Shown here in pieces: positions 29,401-38,376 of a DNA stretch of 64,000 nt. The notes below the pieces were generated by a model, which did no database searches, was not told the DNA's origin, and was given only the letters and a program-made list of their open reading frames with translations. Every line of letters begins with the position of its first letter. The stretch's first letter is position 1. Made by a program: the position numbers and the translations under genes. The stretch comes from an uncultured Prevotella sp. GTDB taxonomy: Bacteria; Bacteroidota; Bacteroidia; Bacteroidales; Bacteroidaceae. The stretch is taken from assembly GCA_900540375.1 (NCBI GenBank), contig UQFS01000011.1, positions 1 to 64,000 of the forward strand. The letters run 5' to 3'.

Positions 29401-30981
29401 TTCACGGGTTCGGTAAGTATCGAGAAAGGTACACTTGCAGTCGACAACCTTGGACAGAAGTCGGGTGTCAACAATGGAGCACTTGGTGTCTACACCAATA
29501 AGGTGACGCTCAACGGTGGTACCCTTGAGACACTTGCTACGCTCACCACGGATCATCCCGTTGTACTCGGCGCTAAGGGAGGCACTATCCTCGTGGATGA
29601 AGATAAGACACTCACTCTGAACGCCAGCATCACCGGTAGTGGTAACGTGCTCACAAAGACTGGTAACGGTATGCTCACCCTCGCCCCTTCTGCTAATTAC
29701 GGTACGCTTAACATCATGGCAGGACGGGTCAACAGCCAGGAGAAAGACAATGTCCATGGATATCCCAAGAATATCGTGCTCAACAACGGTACGACACTCT
29801 CCGATCACGATAATATATACTCTTATTCTACAAATGGAGTGAACGTGAAAGTGCCAGAGGGTGCCACTGCATCGTGGTATCTCGACTCGCGCTGCAACTA
29901 CACGGGTCAGCTTACCGGTGGCGGTACGCTCAACCTCTACTCACGCAACACTCGTGCTTACCTCAAAGGCTATTGGGGCGGCTTCACGGGACGACTGAAT
30001 ATTGCGGGACAAAAAACAGGTTCTTACATTCCGATGCTCTTCGTGCAGGGAAGTCTGAAGAACGCAGAAGTCAACGCCACGATTACTTTGAACAACAATG
30101 GCAGCAATGTCGCTGTCGGCAGTCTGAGCGGTTCGGCTCAACTCGACGGAACGGGTACATGGTCGATTGGCGGCAATGACAAGGACTTCACCTTCCAAGG
30201 ATATATCAATGGAGGCGGACTTGTCAAGATTGGTAACGGCATGATGACCATCGGCAAGAAGCAGGATAAACTGAGCAAGCAGGTCGACGTGCAGGGCGGA
30301 ACGCTCAATATCAACAGCAGTGCCACAGCTATCACCGCAGACAACAAATGGTTTGGCTCACAGGCCGTCAGCGTCACTAATGGCGGGTGCTTTGCCGGAC
30401 GCGGTGTCGTGGAGAAGATCCTCGTCAACGAAGGCGGTACGCTGCAGCCGGGCAATGCTGCCAATGCCATTCAGTATGGTGAGCTGAAGACTGCCAACGG
30501 ATGCTATCTCTATAAGGGAGCCAAGGTGCTGTTCAACATCTACACTGCCAAGCTATATCCTTCACTGGGCACCACTGGCACATTCTCACTGGCTGACGGT
30601 TCTACAGTTGCTGTTGCGCTCAGCAGTAAATATACGCCCAAGGCCGGAGATTTCTTTACGCTTTGGGATGCCACTACGCTCAATGCTTCTGCCGACGGCG
30701 TGACACTGCAGTTGCCAGCACTGCCCAATGGTCTTGTCTGGGACACTTCTGAACTCTTCCAGCCAACAGGACTGCTGAAAGTCGTGACCGCTACGGGCAT
30801 CAACCAGCTCACTGCAGACGCTGTCTTCCACTGCGAGGTCTTCAAGACCAATGGCGTAAGAGTCGGTGTGCTCACTACGACCAAGGCAAAACTCAATGAA
30901 GACATCCGTGGCCTCCACGTCGAACCGGGACTCTATCTCGTGAAGGTGGATGCCACAACGATGAAAGTTGTCGTGAAATGA
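26425..30981 (+). CDS. PL11 rhamnogalacturonan lyase fused to autotransporter-type beta-strand repeats
   Basis: 1518 residues. A signal peptide (1-21) precedes a full PL11 lyase (about 22-630), seen from DKLDRGLVAVKTSGGVFCSW, repeated Ca-binding-like DVDGDGEMELI / DWDGDGKAE motifs, GHGDAQHVGDFDPYHHG, and DIFGDWREEVVART. From about 690 to 1330 come at least four beta-strand repeats of the autotransporter-associated kind (GDGTLVLPKVDEKYTGNTDV; TKTGNGMLTLAP; KIGNGMMTIGKK). The end (VEPGLYLVKVDATTMKVVVK) is a sorting-type tail, so the enzyme is probably exported and surface-bound. PL11 cuts the GalA-Rha backbone by beta-elimination. It is the first gene of the plus-strand operon. The added beta-solenoid is unusual for PL11, which is normally about 600-650 residues. 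Confidence 0.92.
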   Translation: MRKKYILVGLLAMSLTAGVHAQRVTDKLDRGLVAVKTSGGVFCSWRVNAEEYYDVTYNLYRDGVKVNDKPLTVSNYTDPAGTASSTYTVRPLIKGVEQTVSSKASSVLPNDYLEIQKPKRLSNDGKTDVTDVYEPNDATIADVDGDGEMELIIKEICTTDDPKNKPDGPDFDRIEVFKLNGDLLWWIDCGPNLCDFQHNETNIAAYDWDGDGKAECIMRAADGTILHTATGKTIVIGDKSKNYRSDCQNGSMSEFFVHSGAEYLLYLNGQTGEPYQIGPSEHPNYMNYPLKRLEDGETDLAKAWGDGYGHRSSKNFFGAPYFDGHKPSIFLARGIYTRHKMIALDVDPATHQLSTRWRWNCNTPGSPWYGQGYHNYTIADVDWDGRDEICFGSMVIDDNGKGLSTTGLGHGDAQHVGDFDPYHHGQEIFACNETAPANNYRDATTSNIYYRLAGGGDDGRSMMGNFTDDVPGAIGASGHDTPISAVTAKHTDNTSKDFDLNFRIYWDGDLLEETLNGTQVRNSTFRIHKYGAGDIKTLDSSLSNNDTKSTPCFQGDIFGDWREEVVARTPDNKIRIYTTTDPTEYRNCTLLSDKQYRNAMVWQMNGYNQPPHVSYFLGKMEGITVAPPPETTAGRTIVDNGGSIGSGLNDKQVLLDETSDMTVSVSDGAAPYILFDNAPTWVQGHDDNNNITTTSYTHTLTGGAFSGAMRLVKQGDGTLVLPKVDEKYTGNTDVWAGTLAFDGTLRSSRLWLNRFAILHSDGGTFSSIKADYGAAVRPGGQNKVGTITTDSLSLGFGSIAEFDIDANGNADQIVVNKVMGIEQKDWTQGPEYLVPRFNFHFIDGNVKAGTYTLGKVQKVDGDITKVAVTGLKGHKAAIAVNDGKLVLTIADTRQTADVEWSGAQGTAWDIADAENFTNTNEKTSDVFVTGDNVTFNDNAASGTVVIKGDVSPASVTFDNSKLNYDLSGDAISGSTTITKKGAALAKLRNVNDFTGSVSIEKGTLAVDNLGQKSGVNNGALGVYTNKVTLNGGTLETLATLTTDHPVVLGAKGGTILVDEDKTLTLNASITGSGNVLTKTGNGMLTLAPSANYGTLNIMAGRVNSQEKDNVHGYPKNIVLNNGTTLSDHDNIYSYSTNGVNVKVPEGATASWYLDSRCNYTGQLTGGGTLNLYSRNTRAYLKGYWGGFTGRLNIAGQKTGSYIPMLFVQGSLKNAEVNATITLNNNGSNVAVGSLSGSAQLDGTGTWSIGGNDKDFTFQGYINGGGLVKIGNGMMTIGKKQDKLSKQVDVQGGTLNINSSATAITADNKWFGSQAVSVTNGGCFAGRGVVEKILVNEGGTLQPGNAANAIQYGELKTANGCYLYKGAKVLFNIYTAKLYPSLGTTGTFSLADGSTVAVALSSKYTPKAGDFFTLWDATTLNASADGVTLQLPALPNGLVWDTSELFQPTGLLKVVTATGINQLTADAVFHCEVFKTNGVRVGVLTTTKAKLNEDIRGLHVEPGLYLVKVDATTMKVVVK

Positions 30982-33065
30982 TCCATCTGCTCTCATTGCT
31001 CCTCTTTCCGGCCGTCATTGGGCTTGGGGAAGGAACAGACAGCCACTCTTGCACTTCTTTGTCGCAAGGCGGACAGGGACTTGAGCATCTCGACCGTGGA
31101 CTCGTCGTAGCCCGTGGCGGGAAGCCAGGTACCTATTTTGCCTCTTGGCGATCGTTGGCCGGTGACGAGGCAGACCTGCGCTTCACTTTGCTGCGTGATG
31201 GCAAGCCCTATGCTCATCAACCGCAATGGGCTACGTCGATGCAGGTCAGCGGCACGCCACACAGCCGATGGCAGGTGACCGCCGTCCACGCCGACGGCCG
31301 TCGAGACTCTTCGACTGTCGTGATGCCTTGGACTCTGCCGATGCTAAAACTTAGACTCGACAAGCCGGCTGCCGGAAATGGCTATGACTACACACCCAAC
31401 GACTGTTCGGTGGGCGATGTCGACGGTGATGGACAGTACGAGCTCTTCGTGAAATGGGAACCCACCAATGCCCGCGACAACTCGACGGACGGTATGACCG
31501 GGCCGGTGATCATCGACTGCTACAAACTGAACTTGCAGGGCGACGGCTTGGCTACAAGGCTTTGGCGCATCAACCTTGGCGCGAACATCCGGGCCGGGGC
31601 ACACTATACGCAGTTCATGGTCTATGACTTCGACGGGGACGGGTGTGCGGAGATGATGTGCAAGACGGCGCCGGGATCAGTCGACGGCACCGGACGCTAT
31701 GTCAACATGGCGGCTACGGACAGCACGATCCTTGCCGTGGACAACCACCGCGACTGGCGCAACCGGCGTGGCCGAGTAGCGGGAGGCCAGGAATACCTCA
31801 CCGTCTTTGACGGACAATCGGGACGCGCCCTCCACACCGTGTTCTATGAGCCCAACCGCGACACCACCATTGGCGGTGAGGCCTCCGGTACCTTTGACTG
31901 GGACAACGACCGGCATATCTTGGACAATGCCGACTATGGCAACCGCGGTGAGCGCTATCTCGCTGCTGTGGCCTTCCTGCAAGGTCGCGACCACAATCCC
32001 TCCGTCATCTTCACACGCGGCTACTACTCCTATGCCTTTGCCTGGGCCGTGGATTTCGACGGTCACCGGCTCAAGACACGCTGGCTCCACGCCTCGCGCG
32101 ACGGTAAGCAATATTCGGTTACTGATTTTCAAGGACATACTACTCGTTACGACGCGGCGCCACCCACCAGTGGGTCGGGGAGTGCCACGCTCTTTGCCAA
32201 CGGCAATCACAATCTCAGCGTGGCGGATGTCGACGGCGACGGTCGCGATGAGCTTCTCTGGGGTTCTGCGGCGCTCGACGACGACGGCCGTGTGCTCTAT
32301 GCCACCGGCTTCGGCCATGGCGACGCCATGCATGTCTTTGCCATGAATCCCCGGCGCAAGGGCTTGCAGGTCTTCGACGTGCATGAGAACAAAGGGCCAT
32401 ATGCCTGGGATCTCCACGACGCTGCTACCGGCGAGATCATCTTCAAGGGAGGGCCTGAGGGTGTTGACAACGGACGCGGACTGGCTGCCAACCTCTCAGA
32501 TAAAGTCAAAGGCGCACTATTTACCAGTGCCGACGATAACAGCCTACGCTCGGCAGTAACGGGGAAGGTGTTCTCTACAACAAAATCCTCGGTCAACTTT
32601 CGCATCTTTTGGGACGGTGACGAGCAGGATGAGCTCCTCGATGGTGTCAACATCCAGAAGTGGAGTCCCGATGGCAGAACCACGCTTGGAATCTTCGGTC
32701 CTGTCGATGGGTCTGTCAGCAACACCGATGAGTCGAAAGAAGGACGGCGCCGTCGTGGCTCCGGACGCACTTATTCCTTTCAACGGCCTTCTGTGTCGTT
32801 CCAAGGATATGGCAACCCGGCGTCGAACAACTGGACGAAGAACAATCCTTGTCTCCAGGCCGATCTCTTCGGTGACTGGCGCGAGGAGGTTATCTATCGC
32901 GATCGTGACGACAACAGCATTATCTACATCTATATGTCGCAGATACCTACAGCCATCCGTCGCACCGCGCTCATGCATGATCCGCTCTATCGCTTAGGCA
33001 TCGCTTGGCAGAATGTGGGCTATAACCAACCGCCCCACACGCTGCTGCCCTTTCCTAAGCATTGA
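30978..33065 (+). CDS. PL11 rhamnogalacturonan lyase
   Basis: 695 residues, of usual PL11 length. Short signal peptide (MIHLLSLLLFPAVIG), then the family pattern: LDRGLVVARGGKPGTYFASW, NDCSVGDVDGDGQYELFVKW, MVYDFDGDGCAEMMCKTAPG, GHGDAMHVFAMNPRRKGLQVF, and ADLFGDWREEVIYRD. The start overlaps the stop of the preceding lyase (ATGA), so the two are translationally coupled. It probably acts in the periplasm on imported fragments, complementing the surface lyase, because it lacks a sorting tail. An Arg-rich insert (KEGRRRRGSG, near 600) is odd for the family. Confidence 0.94.
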   Translation: MIHLLSLLLFPAVIGLGEGTDSHSCTSLSQGGQGLEHLDRGLVVARGGKPGTYFASWRSLAGDEADLRFTLLRDGKPYAHQPQWATSMQVSGTPHSRWQVTAVHADGRRDSSTVVMPWTLPMLKLRLDKPAAGNGYDYTPNDCSVGDVDGDGQYELFVKWEPTNARDNSTDGMTGPVIIDCYKLNLQGDGLATRLWRINLGANIRAGAHYTQFMVYDFDGDGCAEMMCKTAPGSVDGTGRYVNMAATDSTILAVDNHRDWRNRRGRVAGGQEYLTVFDGQSGRALHTVFYEPNRDTTIGGEASGTFDWDNDRHILDNADYGNRGERYLAAVAFLQGRDHNPSVIFTRGYYSYAFAWAVDFDGHRLKTRWLHASRDGKQYSVTDFQGHTTRYDAAPPTSGSGSATLFANGNHNLSVADVDGDGRDELLWGSAALDDDGRVLYATGFGHGDAMHVFAMNPRRKGLQVFDVHENKGPYAWDLHDAATGEIIFKGGPEGVDNGRGLAANLSDKVKGALFTSADDNSLRSAVTGKVFSTTKSSVNFRIFWDGDEQDELLDGVNIQKWSPDGRTTLGIFGPVDGSVSNTDESKEGRRRRGSGRTYSFQRPSVSFQGYGNPASNNWTKNNPCLQADLFGDWREEVIYRDRDDNSIIYIYMSQIPTAIRRTALMHDPLYRLGIAWQNVGYNQPPHTLLPFPKH

Positions 33066-33107
33066 ACGCTCAGCATTCGGTATTGGAGAATTCATCACTG
33101 ATCATTC

Positions 33108-33122
33108 AACATTCATCATTCC
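33108..33122. repeat. Short ATTCATC-type intergenic repeat
   Basis: CAACATTCATCATTC is identical to 47665-47679 in the gltD-gltB spacer. It fills the 59-base gap before the double esterase. Confidence 0.6.
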
Positions 33123-33124
33123 AC

Positions 33125-34747
33125 ATGAAATATTTCCTTATCCTACCTCTTCTATCTGCTCTGCCCCTCATGGCACAGAACCATGTGGCGGCTCCCTTGG
33201 AGGATGTCAACCGTGTCGTCGACCTCACCCTCGACAGTCTCGACAAGGCACAGACGGCACGCATTCCCGCCGGCAGCTCGCGCCGCGGCAACAACCCTGT
33301 GCTCTTTCTCGTCGGCAACTCCACCATGCGCAATGGTACGCTTGGTAACGGCAACAACGGACAATGGGGATGGGGATTCTTTGAGCACGCCTTCTGGGAC
33401 GAAAACAAGATCACCGTGGAGAACCAGGCACTCGGTGGTATGAGCAGCCGTACCTATTATAATAAGCTCTGGCCCGATGTGCGCAAGTCGTTACATCCCG
33501 GCGACTGGGTCATCATTTCCATCGGACACAACGACAACGGACCCTATGACAGTGGACGTGCGCGGGCTTCCATTCCCGGCGTGGGACACGACTCTCTCAA
33601 CGTCACCATCAAGGAGACAGGCGTCAAGGAGACGGTCTATACCTATGGCGAGTATATGCGGCGGTTCATCAACGACTGCCGGAAGGCCGGTGCACACCCG
33701 ATACTCATGTCGCTCACGCCTCGCGACGCCTATGACCCACAGACGGGAAAGATTGTCAGGAAGATACACACGCAGTGGTTGCAGGCTGTTGCCGCAGAGG
33801 AGGGCGTACCCTTCATCGACCTGAACGAGATCTCGGGAACAAAGCTCGACGGCTTTAGCAAGTGGAAAGAGAAATACTATTTTTATCAGGATCATATCCA
33901 CACCAGTCGCTTCGGTGCCATGATGAACGCCCGCTCGGCTGCTGAGGGTATTGCCGCCAGTCACAACCCGGCTCTCAAGCCTTTGCAGGCCATGCTCCGC
34001 AACCTTGCCCTGCCGACGGAACCAGTGAAGCGCGAGGCAGGGAAGCCCGTGGTGTGGTTCACCGGTGACAGTACCGTGAAAAACGCGGATAAGGACAAGA
34101 ACGGTATGTGGGGACTTGGCTCGCAGGCTTATACCATTTTCGACAAAAAGAAGGTTGTCTGCTGCAATGCCGCCAAGGCCGGACGCAGCTGCCGCACCTT
34201 CCTCAACGAGGGACGGTGGGAACGTGTCTACAACTCCATCGAGCCCGGCGACTATGTGCTCATTCAGTTCGGACACAACGACATCGGGCCTATCGACTAC
34301 GACAAGGAGCGTGGCGAGATTCCCGGAGCAGCCGATACCTGTCATGTCTATCGGAGTAAGTCCAAGGGTACCTATGAGCTTGTCTATAGCTTTGGCTGGT
34401 ATTTGAAGAAGTTTATCGATGACGTGCGTGAGAAGGGTGCTACGCCAATCCTCGTGTCGCTGACGCCGCGTAACGAGTGGAGCAACAGACATATCGAGCG
34501 CCGCAACGATACCTATGGCAAGTGGTACCGTGAGGTTGTGGAAGCCACGGGCTGTGAGTTCGTCGACCTGCACAACATTGCAGCGGACTACTACGACAAG
34601 CACTGCGGATCAAAGGAGAAGGCGGCCAAGTATTTCAATCACGACCATACCCACTCCTCGCTCCTGGGCGCTCAGACGAATGCCAAGGCACTCGCCAAAG
34701 GACTGAAAGACATCCACAGCCCGCTGGCGAAGTATCTGAAGAAATAA
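33125..34747 (+). CDS. Double CE12 rhamnogalacturonan acetylesterase
   Basis: 540 residues from the ATG that starts the signal peptide (MKYFLILPLLSALPLMAQ); an upstream in-frame ATG at 33062 would bury it. Two SGNH-type esterase domains follow in tandem. The first has FLVGNSTMRN (Ser near 66), SIGHNDNGP and DHIHTSRFGA. The second has WFTGDSTVKN, FGHNDIGP and HDHTHSSLLGA. Each keeps the Ser-Gly-Asn-His set, so both should be active. CE12 enzymes take acetyl groups off the GalA of rhamnogalacturonan I, clearing the way for the lyases. A fused pair within one chain is uncommon and may handle O-2 and O-3 esters or clustered acetyls. Confidence 0.9.
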   Translation: MKYFLILPLLSALPLMAQNHVAAPLEDVNRVVDLTLDSLDKAQTARIPAGSSRRGNNPVLFLVGNSTMRNGTLGNGNNGQWGWGFFEHAFWDENKITVENQALGGMSSRTYYNKLWPDVRKSLHPGDWVIISIGHNDNGPYDSGRARASIPGVGHDSLNVTIKETGVKETVYTYGEYMRRFINDCRKAGAHPILMSLTPRDAYDPQTGKIVRKIHTQWLQAVAAEEGVPFIDLNEISGTKLDGFSKWKEKYYFYQDHIHTSRFGAMMNARSAAEGIAASHNPALKPLQAMLRNLALPTEPVKREAGKPVVWFTGDSTVKNADKDKNGMWGLGSQAYTIFDKKKVVCCNAAKAGRSCRTFLNEGRWERVYNSIEPGDYVLIQFGHNDIGPIDYDKERGEIPGAADTCHVYRSKSKGTYELVYSFGWYLKKFIDDVREKGATPILVSLTPRNEWSNRHIERRNDTYGKWYREVVEATGCEFVDLHNIAADYYDKHCGSKEKAAKYFNHDHTHSSLLGAQTNAKALAKGLKDIHSPLAKYLKK

Positions 34748-34759
34748 AAACACAAGACA

Positions 34760-37700
34760 ATGAACCGACGACTCTTATCCTTGCTTCTCTGTCTCTTGGG
34801 CGCATTGCCGTTGCTGGCCGAGAGCGGTGCAGACAGCGTGCTGACTCTGGCCCGCCGCGTCAACGACCGCTTCATGAGGGTATATGCCGACCCTACGCAT
34901 TCAACCTTTGTGAAGAAGGTGCGGCCGAGCTCGTTGTGGACACGTGCCGTATACTACGAGGGACTCATGGCGCTCTACGCCATCGACCCACGGCAATGCT
35001 ATCTCGACTATACCGACCGGTGGGGCGCTTTCCACCACTGGGCACCACGCGACGGCATCACCACCACCGATGCCGACAACCAGTGCTGCGCCCAGACCTA
35101 TCTTGAACGCTTCGCCATGACGGGCGACACGCTGATGACAAGTAGCGTCGAGGCTAACCTCGAACACCAGATGGCTACCGGACGTTATGACTATTGGACG
35201 TGGATCGATGCCATACAGATGGCGATGCCGGTGTATGTGAAGTATTACAGTCTTACCGGCGACCGGCGTTATCTCGACTATGCCATCAACAGCTATCTGT
35301 GGAGCCGCAACACCTGCGGTGGCGGACTCTTCAACAAGAAGGACGGACTGTGGTGGCGCGACAAGGACTATGTACCGCCATATCGCGAACAGGATGGCAA
35401 CTACTGCTATTGGAGCCGGGGCAACGGCTGGGTCTATGCGGCTCTGCTCAGGTGCATGGATGTCCTCGACAAAAACACGAAAGAATATAAACTGTTAGAA
35501 AAGGACTTCCTCGCGATGTCCAAGGCATTGCTGCGTTGTCAGCGTGCCGACGGCTTTTGGAATGTCAGCCTCCACTCTCCGGCTACCTACGGCGGCCCGG
35601 AGATGACGGGCACCGCGCTCTTCCTCTATGGCATGAGCTGGGGCATCCGCCATGGACTGCTCGCTGCCGCCGGCTACCGGCCAGCCTGCGACAAGGCCTG
35701 GCGGGCACTCGTGACCTGTGTTCACCCCGATGGCTTCCTTGGCTGGAACCAAGGCACGGGCAAGGATCCGTCGGCCGGTCAGCCGCTCAGCTATGACAAG
35801 ATGCCCGACTTCGAGGACTATGGTACGGGTTGCTGGCTGCTTGGCGCTACGGAATATGCGCGGATGATGCAACCTGAGCTCAATGCTTGTCTGCCCTTTG
35901 TGTTGCCCGAGGCTCGTCCCGGCACCCGCTGGTGGTGGTTTGGCTCGGCCGTAGATGAGGCCGGACTGAAATACAATCTCGACGCACTGCACCGTGCCGG
36001 TATCGGTGCCGTGGAGATTACACCTATCTATGGCGTGCAGGGCAACGAGGCCCATGAACTGTCCTATCTCTCTCCGGCTTGGATGCGCGCCTTGCAGTTT
36101 ACCGAGCGCGCGGCGGCGGCCGACAGCGTGGAGGTGGATATGAACAATGGCACGGGATGGCCCTTCGGCGGTCCTTGGGTACCCATTGATGAGGCAGCGT
36201 GCAAGGCGTTCTTTGTCGACACACTGGTGAACAGTAAGACTGATATCAAAAAACTAACCTTCCAAATTCCCGATAAAGAAAAGAAATACGCAAAATTGGT
36301 TACCGTAAGAAGTTTCAAGACGGCCGACAAGCACCGCCAGCGCGTGATCGCGCTCTTCATTAGCCGTACCCGTCAGCGCGTGAAGCGGGCCGCTCCCGGT
36401 GGTGAAGGATGGGTCATCGACCACTTCGACTCGTTGGCCGTAGCCCACTATCTTCAGCATATCGACTCTGCGTTCACGGCCAGCCACACGCCTTATCCCC
36501 ATACTTTCTTCAACGACTCTTACGAAGTCTATGAAGCCAACTGGACGCTCCGTCTGCCCGAGGAGTTCCGCATACGGCGGGGCTATGATCTTCTGGACAG
36601 CCTCGACCGCTTTGTCGACGGCGACGTACGGGTGGTCTGTGACTATCGTGAGACGCTCTCGGATCTGCTCTATCACAACTTCACGCAGCAGTGGACGGCA
36701 TGGGCGCACAGCCATGGTGCTCTCGTGCGCAACCAGGCACACGGCTCACCCGCCAACCTGCTCGACCTCTATGCCACTGTTGACATCCCCGAGATCGAAG
36801 GCTTCGGCCTTTCCGACTTCGGCATCAAGGGACTGCGGCGTGATCCGGACTTCACACGACCCAACTTCAGTGACATCAGTATGTTGAAGTACGCGTCCTC
36901 CGCCGCCCACGTCATGGGTAAGCCGTTTACCTCCAGCGAGACCTTCACATGGCTCACCGAACACTTCCGCACGTCGCTGAGCCAGATGAAGCCCGACCTC
37001 GACCTGATGTTCTCTTGTGGTGTCAATCACATGTTTTTCCATGGTACGCCCTACAGTCCGGGCAACGCGCGCTGGCCGGGATGGCAGTTCTACGCCTCGG
37101 TCAACATGAGTCCGACCAATTCCATTTGGCGCGACGCCCCTTGGCTGATGCGTTATATCCGTCGCTGCCAGAGTTTCCTGCAATGGGGCGACCCCGACAA
37201 CGACTTCCTCGTTGTGTTGCCTGTGAAGGAAATGTGGAAGAAAGATACCCGTCATCCGCTGATGCTCTTTGACATCCATTCTATGGACAAGAAAGCACCG
37301 GAGTTTATCCGTGCCATCCATGAGATCGACTCCTTGGGCTATGACTGCGACTATATCAGTGAACGGCAGCTGGCCCGTGCCAAGAGGGTGGGGGAACAAT
37401 GGATTACTGAGGCGGGCACTCGCTATCGCGGACTCATCGATCTGACCAAGCCCATTGACAATCAGGCACTCGCCTGTCTTGCCAAGGCTGAGCCGATGCG
37501 CACGCAACTGCACTTGAGAGCTATCCGGCGCAGGAACGGCATGGGCTATCATTATTTCATTGCGAACCTTATGCCCAACGATGTCGACAGCTATGTGCCG
37601 CTCGCTGTAGCGTGGCACGCCGCCCTTTGGTACGACCCATTGACGGGTAAGCGCTATGCCGTGGAGCAGCGCAACGGACAACTGCACGTAGCATTGCGTA

Positions 37701-38293
37701 GTGGGGAGAGCATGATTCTCCAGACCTTCGACCGCGCGCTGCCTCAGGCGCTTGCCGCTTTGCCTCACCGTGCTTTGCCGGGTCGGCAAACGAAAGAGCT
37801 AAACGGTCCTTGGCAGCTCGCCTTTGAGCAGTCGGCTCCTACGGTACGCCGCACGTGGACGCTTGACAAGCCACAGACATGGGAGACGCTTGGCGACGAC
37901 AGCGCCGCCGTGACAATGGGCAGCGGAGCCTATACCACCACATTCCGTCTGAGCGCTGACGAGGCCCGCCGGCCGTGGCTCATCGACCTTGGCGATGTGC
38001 GCGAGTCGGCAGAGGTATGGGTCAACGGGCGCTTCGCAGGCTGCGCATGGTCGGTGCCATTCACCCTCGACATAAGCGGACTGCTGAAGAAAGGCGACAA
38101 CACGCTGCGCGTCGTGGTCACCAACCTTCCCGCCAACCGCATCGCGGACATGGATCGGCGGGGTATTCCCTGGCGTGTGATGAAAGACATCAACGTCGTG
38201 GATCTGCAATACCATAAGACCAACTACGCAGGTTGGGCTCCCGTGAAGAGTGGACTCAATGGAAGCGTCAGACTCGTAGAACTTCACCATTAA
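34760..38293 (+). CDS. GH105 - GH106 fusion: unsaturated rhamnogalacturonyl hydrolase and alpha-L-rhamnosidase
   Basis: 1177 residues, 12 bases after the esterase. Signal peptide 1-20. Residues 25-370 are a GH105 (alpha/alpha)6 barrel; YYEGLMALY, the WIDAIQMAMP segment with the likely catalytic Asp150, YWSRGNGWVYAAL and DFEDYGTGCWLLG are visible. From about 375 a GH106 rhamnosidase begins at RPGTRWWWFGSAVDEAGLKY, with GIGAVEITPIYGVQGNEAHE and VDMNNGTGWPFGGPWV. It ends with a galactose-binding-like domain (about 1050-1177, WVNGRFAGCAWSVPFTLDI). Together they would release the unsaturated GalA left by PL11 and then terminal rhamnose, completing backbone breakdown in one periplasmic protein. Confidence 0.9.
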   Translation: MNRRLLSLLLCLLGALPLLAESGADSVLTLARRVNDRFMRVYADPTHSTFVKKVRPSSLWTRAVYYEGLMALYAIDPRQCYLDYTDRWGAFHHWAPRDGITTTDADNQCCAQTYLERFAMTGDTLMTSSVEANLEHQMATGRYDYWTWIDAIQMAMPVYVKYYSLTGDRRYLDYAINSYLWSRNTCGGGLFNKKDGLWWRDKDYVPPYREQDGNYCYWSRGNGWVYAALLRCMDVLDKNTKEYKLLEKDFLAMSKALLRCQRADGFWNVSLHSPATYGGPEMTGTALFLYGMSWGIRHGLLAAAGYRPACDKAWRALVTCVHPDGFLGWNQGTGKDPSAGQPLSYDKMPDFEDYGTGCWLLGATEYARMMQPELNACLPFVLPEARPGTRWWWFGSAVDEAGLKYNLDALHRAGIGAVEITPIYGVQGNEAHELSYLSPAWMRALQFTERAAAADSVEVDMNNGTGWPFGGPWVPIDEAACKAFFVDTLVNSKTDIKKLTFQIPDKEKKYAKLVTVRSFKTADKHRQRVIALFISRTRQRVKRAAPGGEGWVIDHFDSLAVAHYLQHIDSAFTASHTPYPHTFFNDSYEVYEANWTLRLPEEFRIRRGYDLLDSLDRFVDGDVRVVCDYRETLSDLLYHNFTQQWTAWAHSHGALVRNQAHGSPANLLDLYATVDIPEIEGFGLSDFGIKGLRRDPDFTRPNFSDISMLKYASSAAHVMGKPFTSSETFTWLTEHFRTSLSQMKPDLDLMFSCGVNHMFFHGTPYSPGNARWPGWQFYASVNMSPTNSIWRDAPWLMRYIRRCQSFLQWGDPDNDFLVVLPVKEMWKKDTRHPLMLFDIHSMDKKAPEFIRAIHEIDSLGYDCDYISERQLARAKRVGEQWITEAGTRYRGLIDLTKPIDNQALACLAKAEPMRTQLHLRAIRRRNGMGYHYFIANLMPNDVDSYVPLAVAWHAALWYDPLTGKRYAVEQRNGQLHVALRSGESMILQTFDRALPQALAALPHRALPGRQTKELNGPWQLAFEQSAPTVRRTWTLDKPQTWETLGDDSAAVTMGSGAYTTTFRLSADEARRPWLIDLGDVRESAEVWVNGRFAGCAWSVPFTLDISGLLKKGDNTLRVVVTNLPANRIADMDRRGIPWRVMKDINVVDLQYHKTNYAGWAPVKSGLNGSVRLVELHH

Positions 38294-38376
38294 TGCTCTA
38301 TAGAAGGTGGCGTGCGCTACACCTTATATTATATAAAGGAGCTCTATACCTTATTATATGTAACAAAAACAAAACA

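Noticed and set aside
28198..29808. Minus-strand 536-codon frame
   Set aside because: It lies opposite the PL11-repeat fusion and has no recognisable fold; it follows from codon bias on the coding strand.
33062..33124. N-terminal extension of the double CE12 esterase
   Set aside because: The extra 21 residues come from the TTC-ATC repeat sequence and would hide the signal peptide that starts at 33125.
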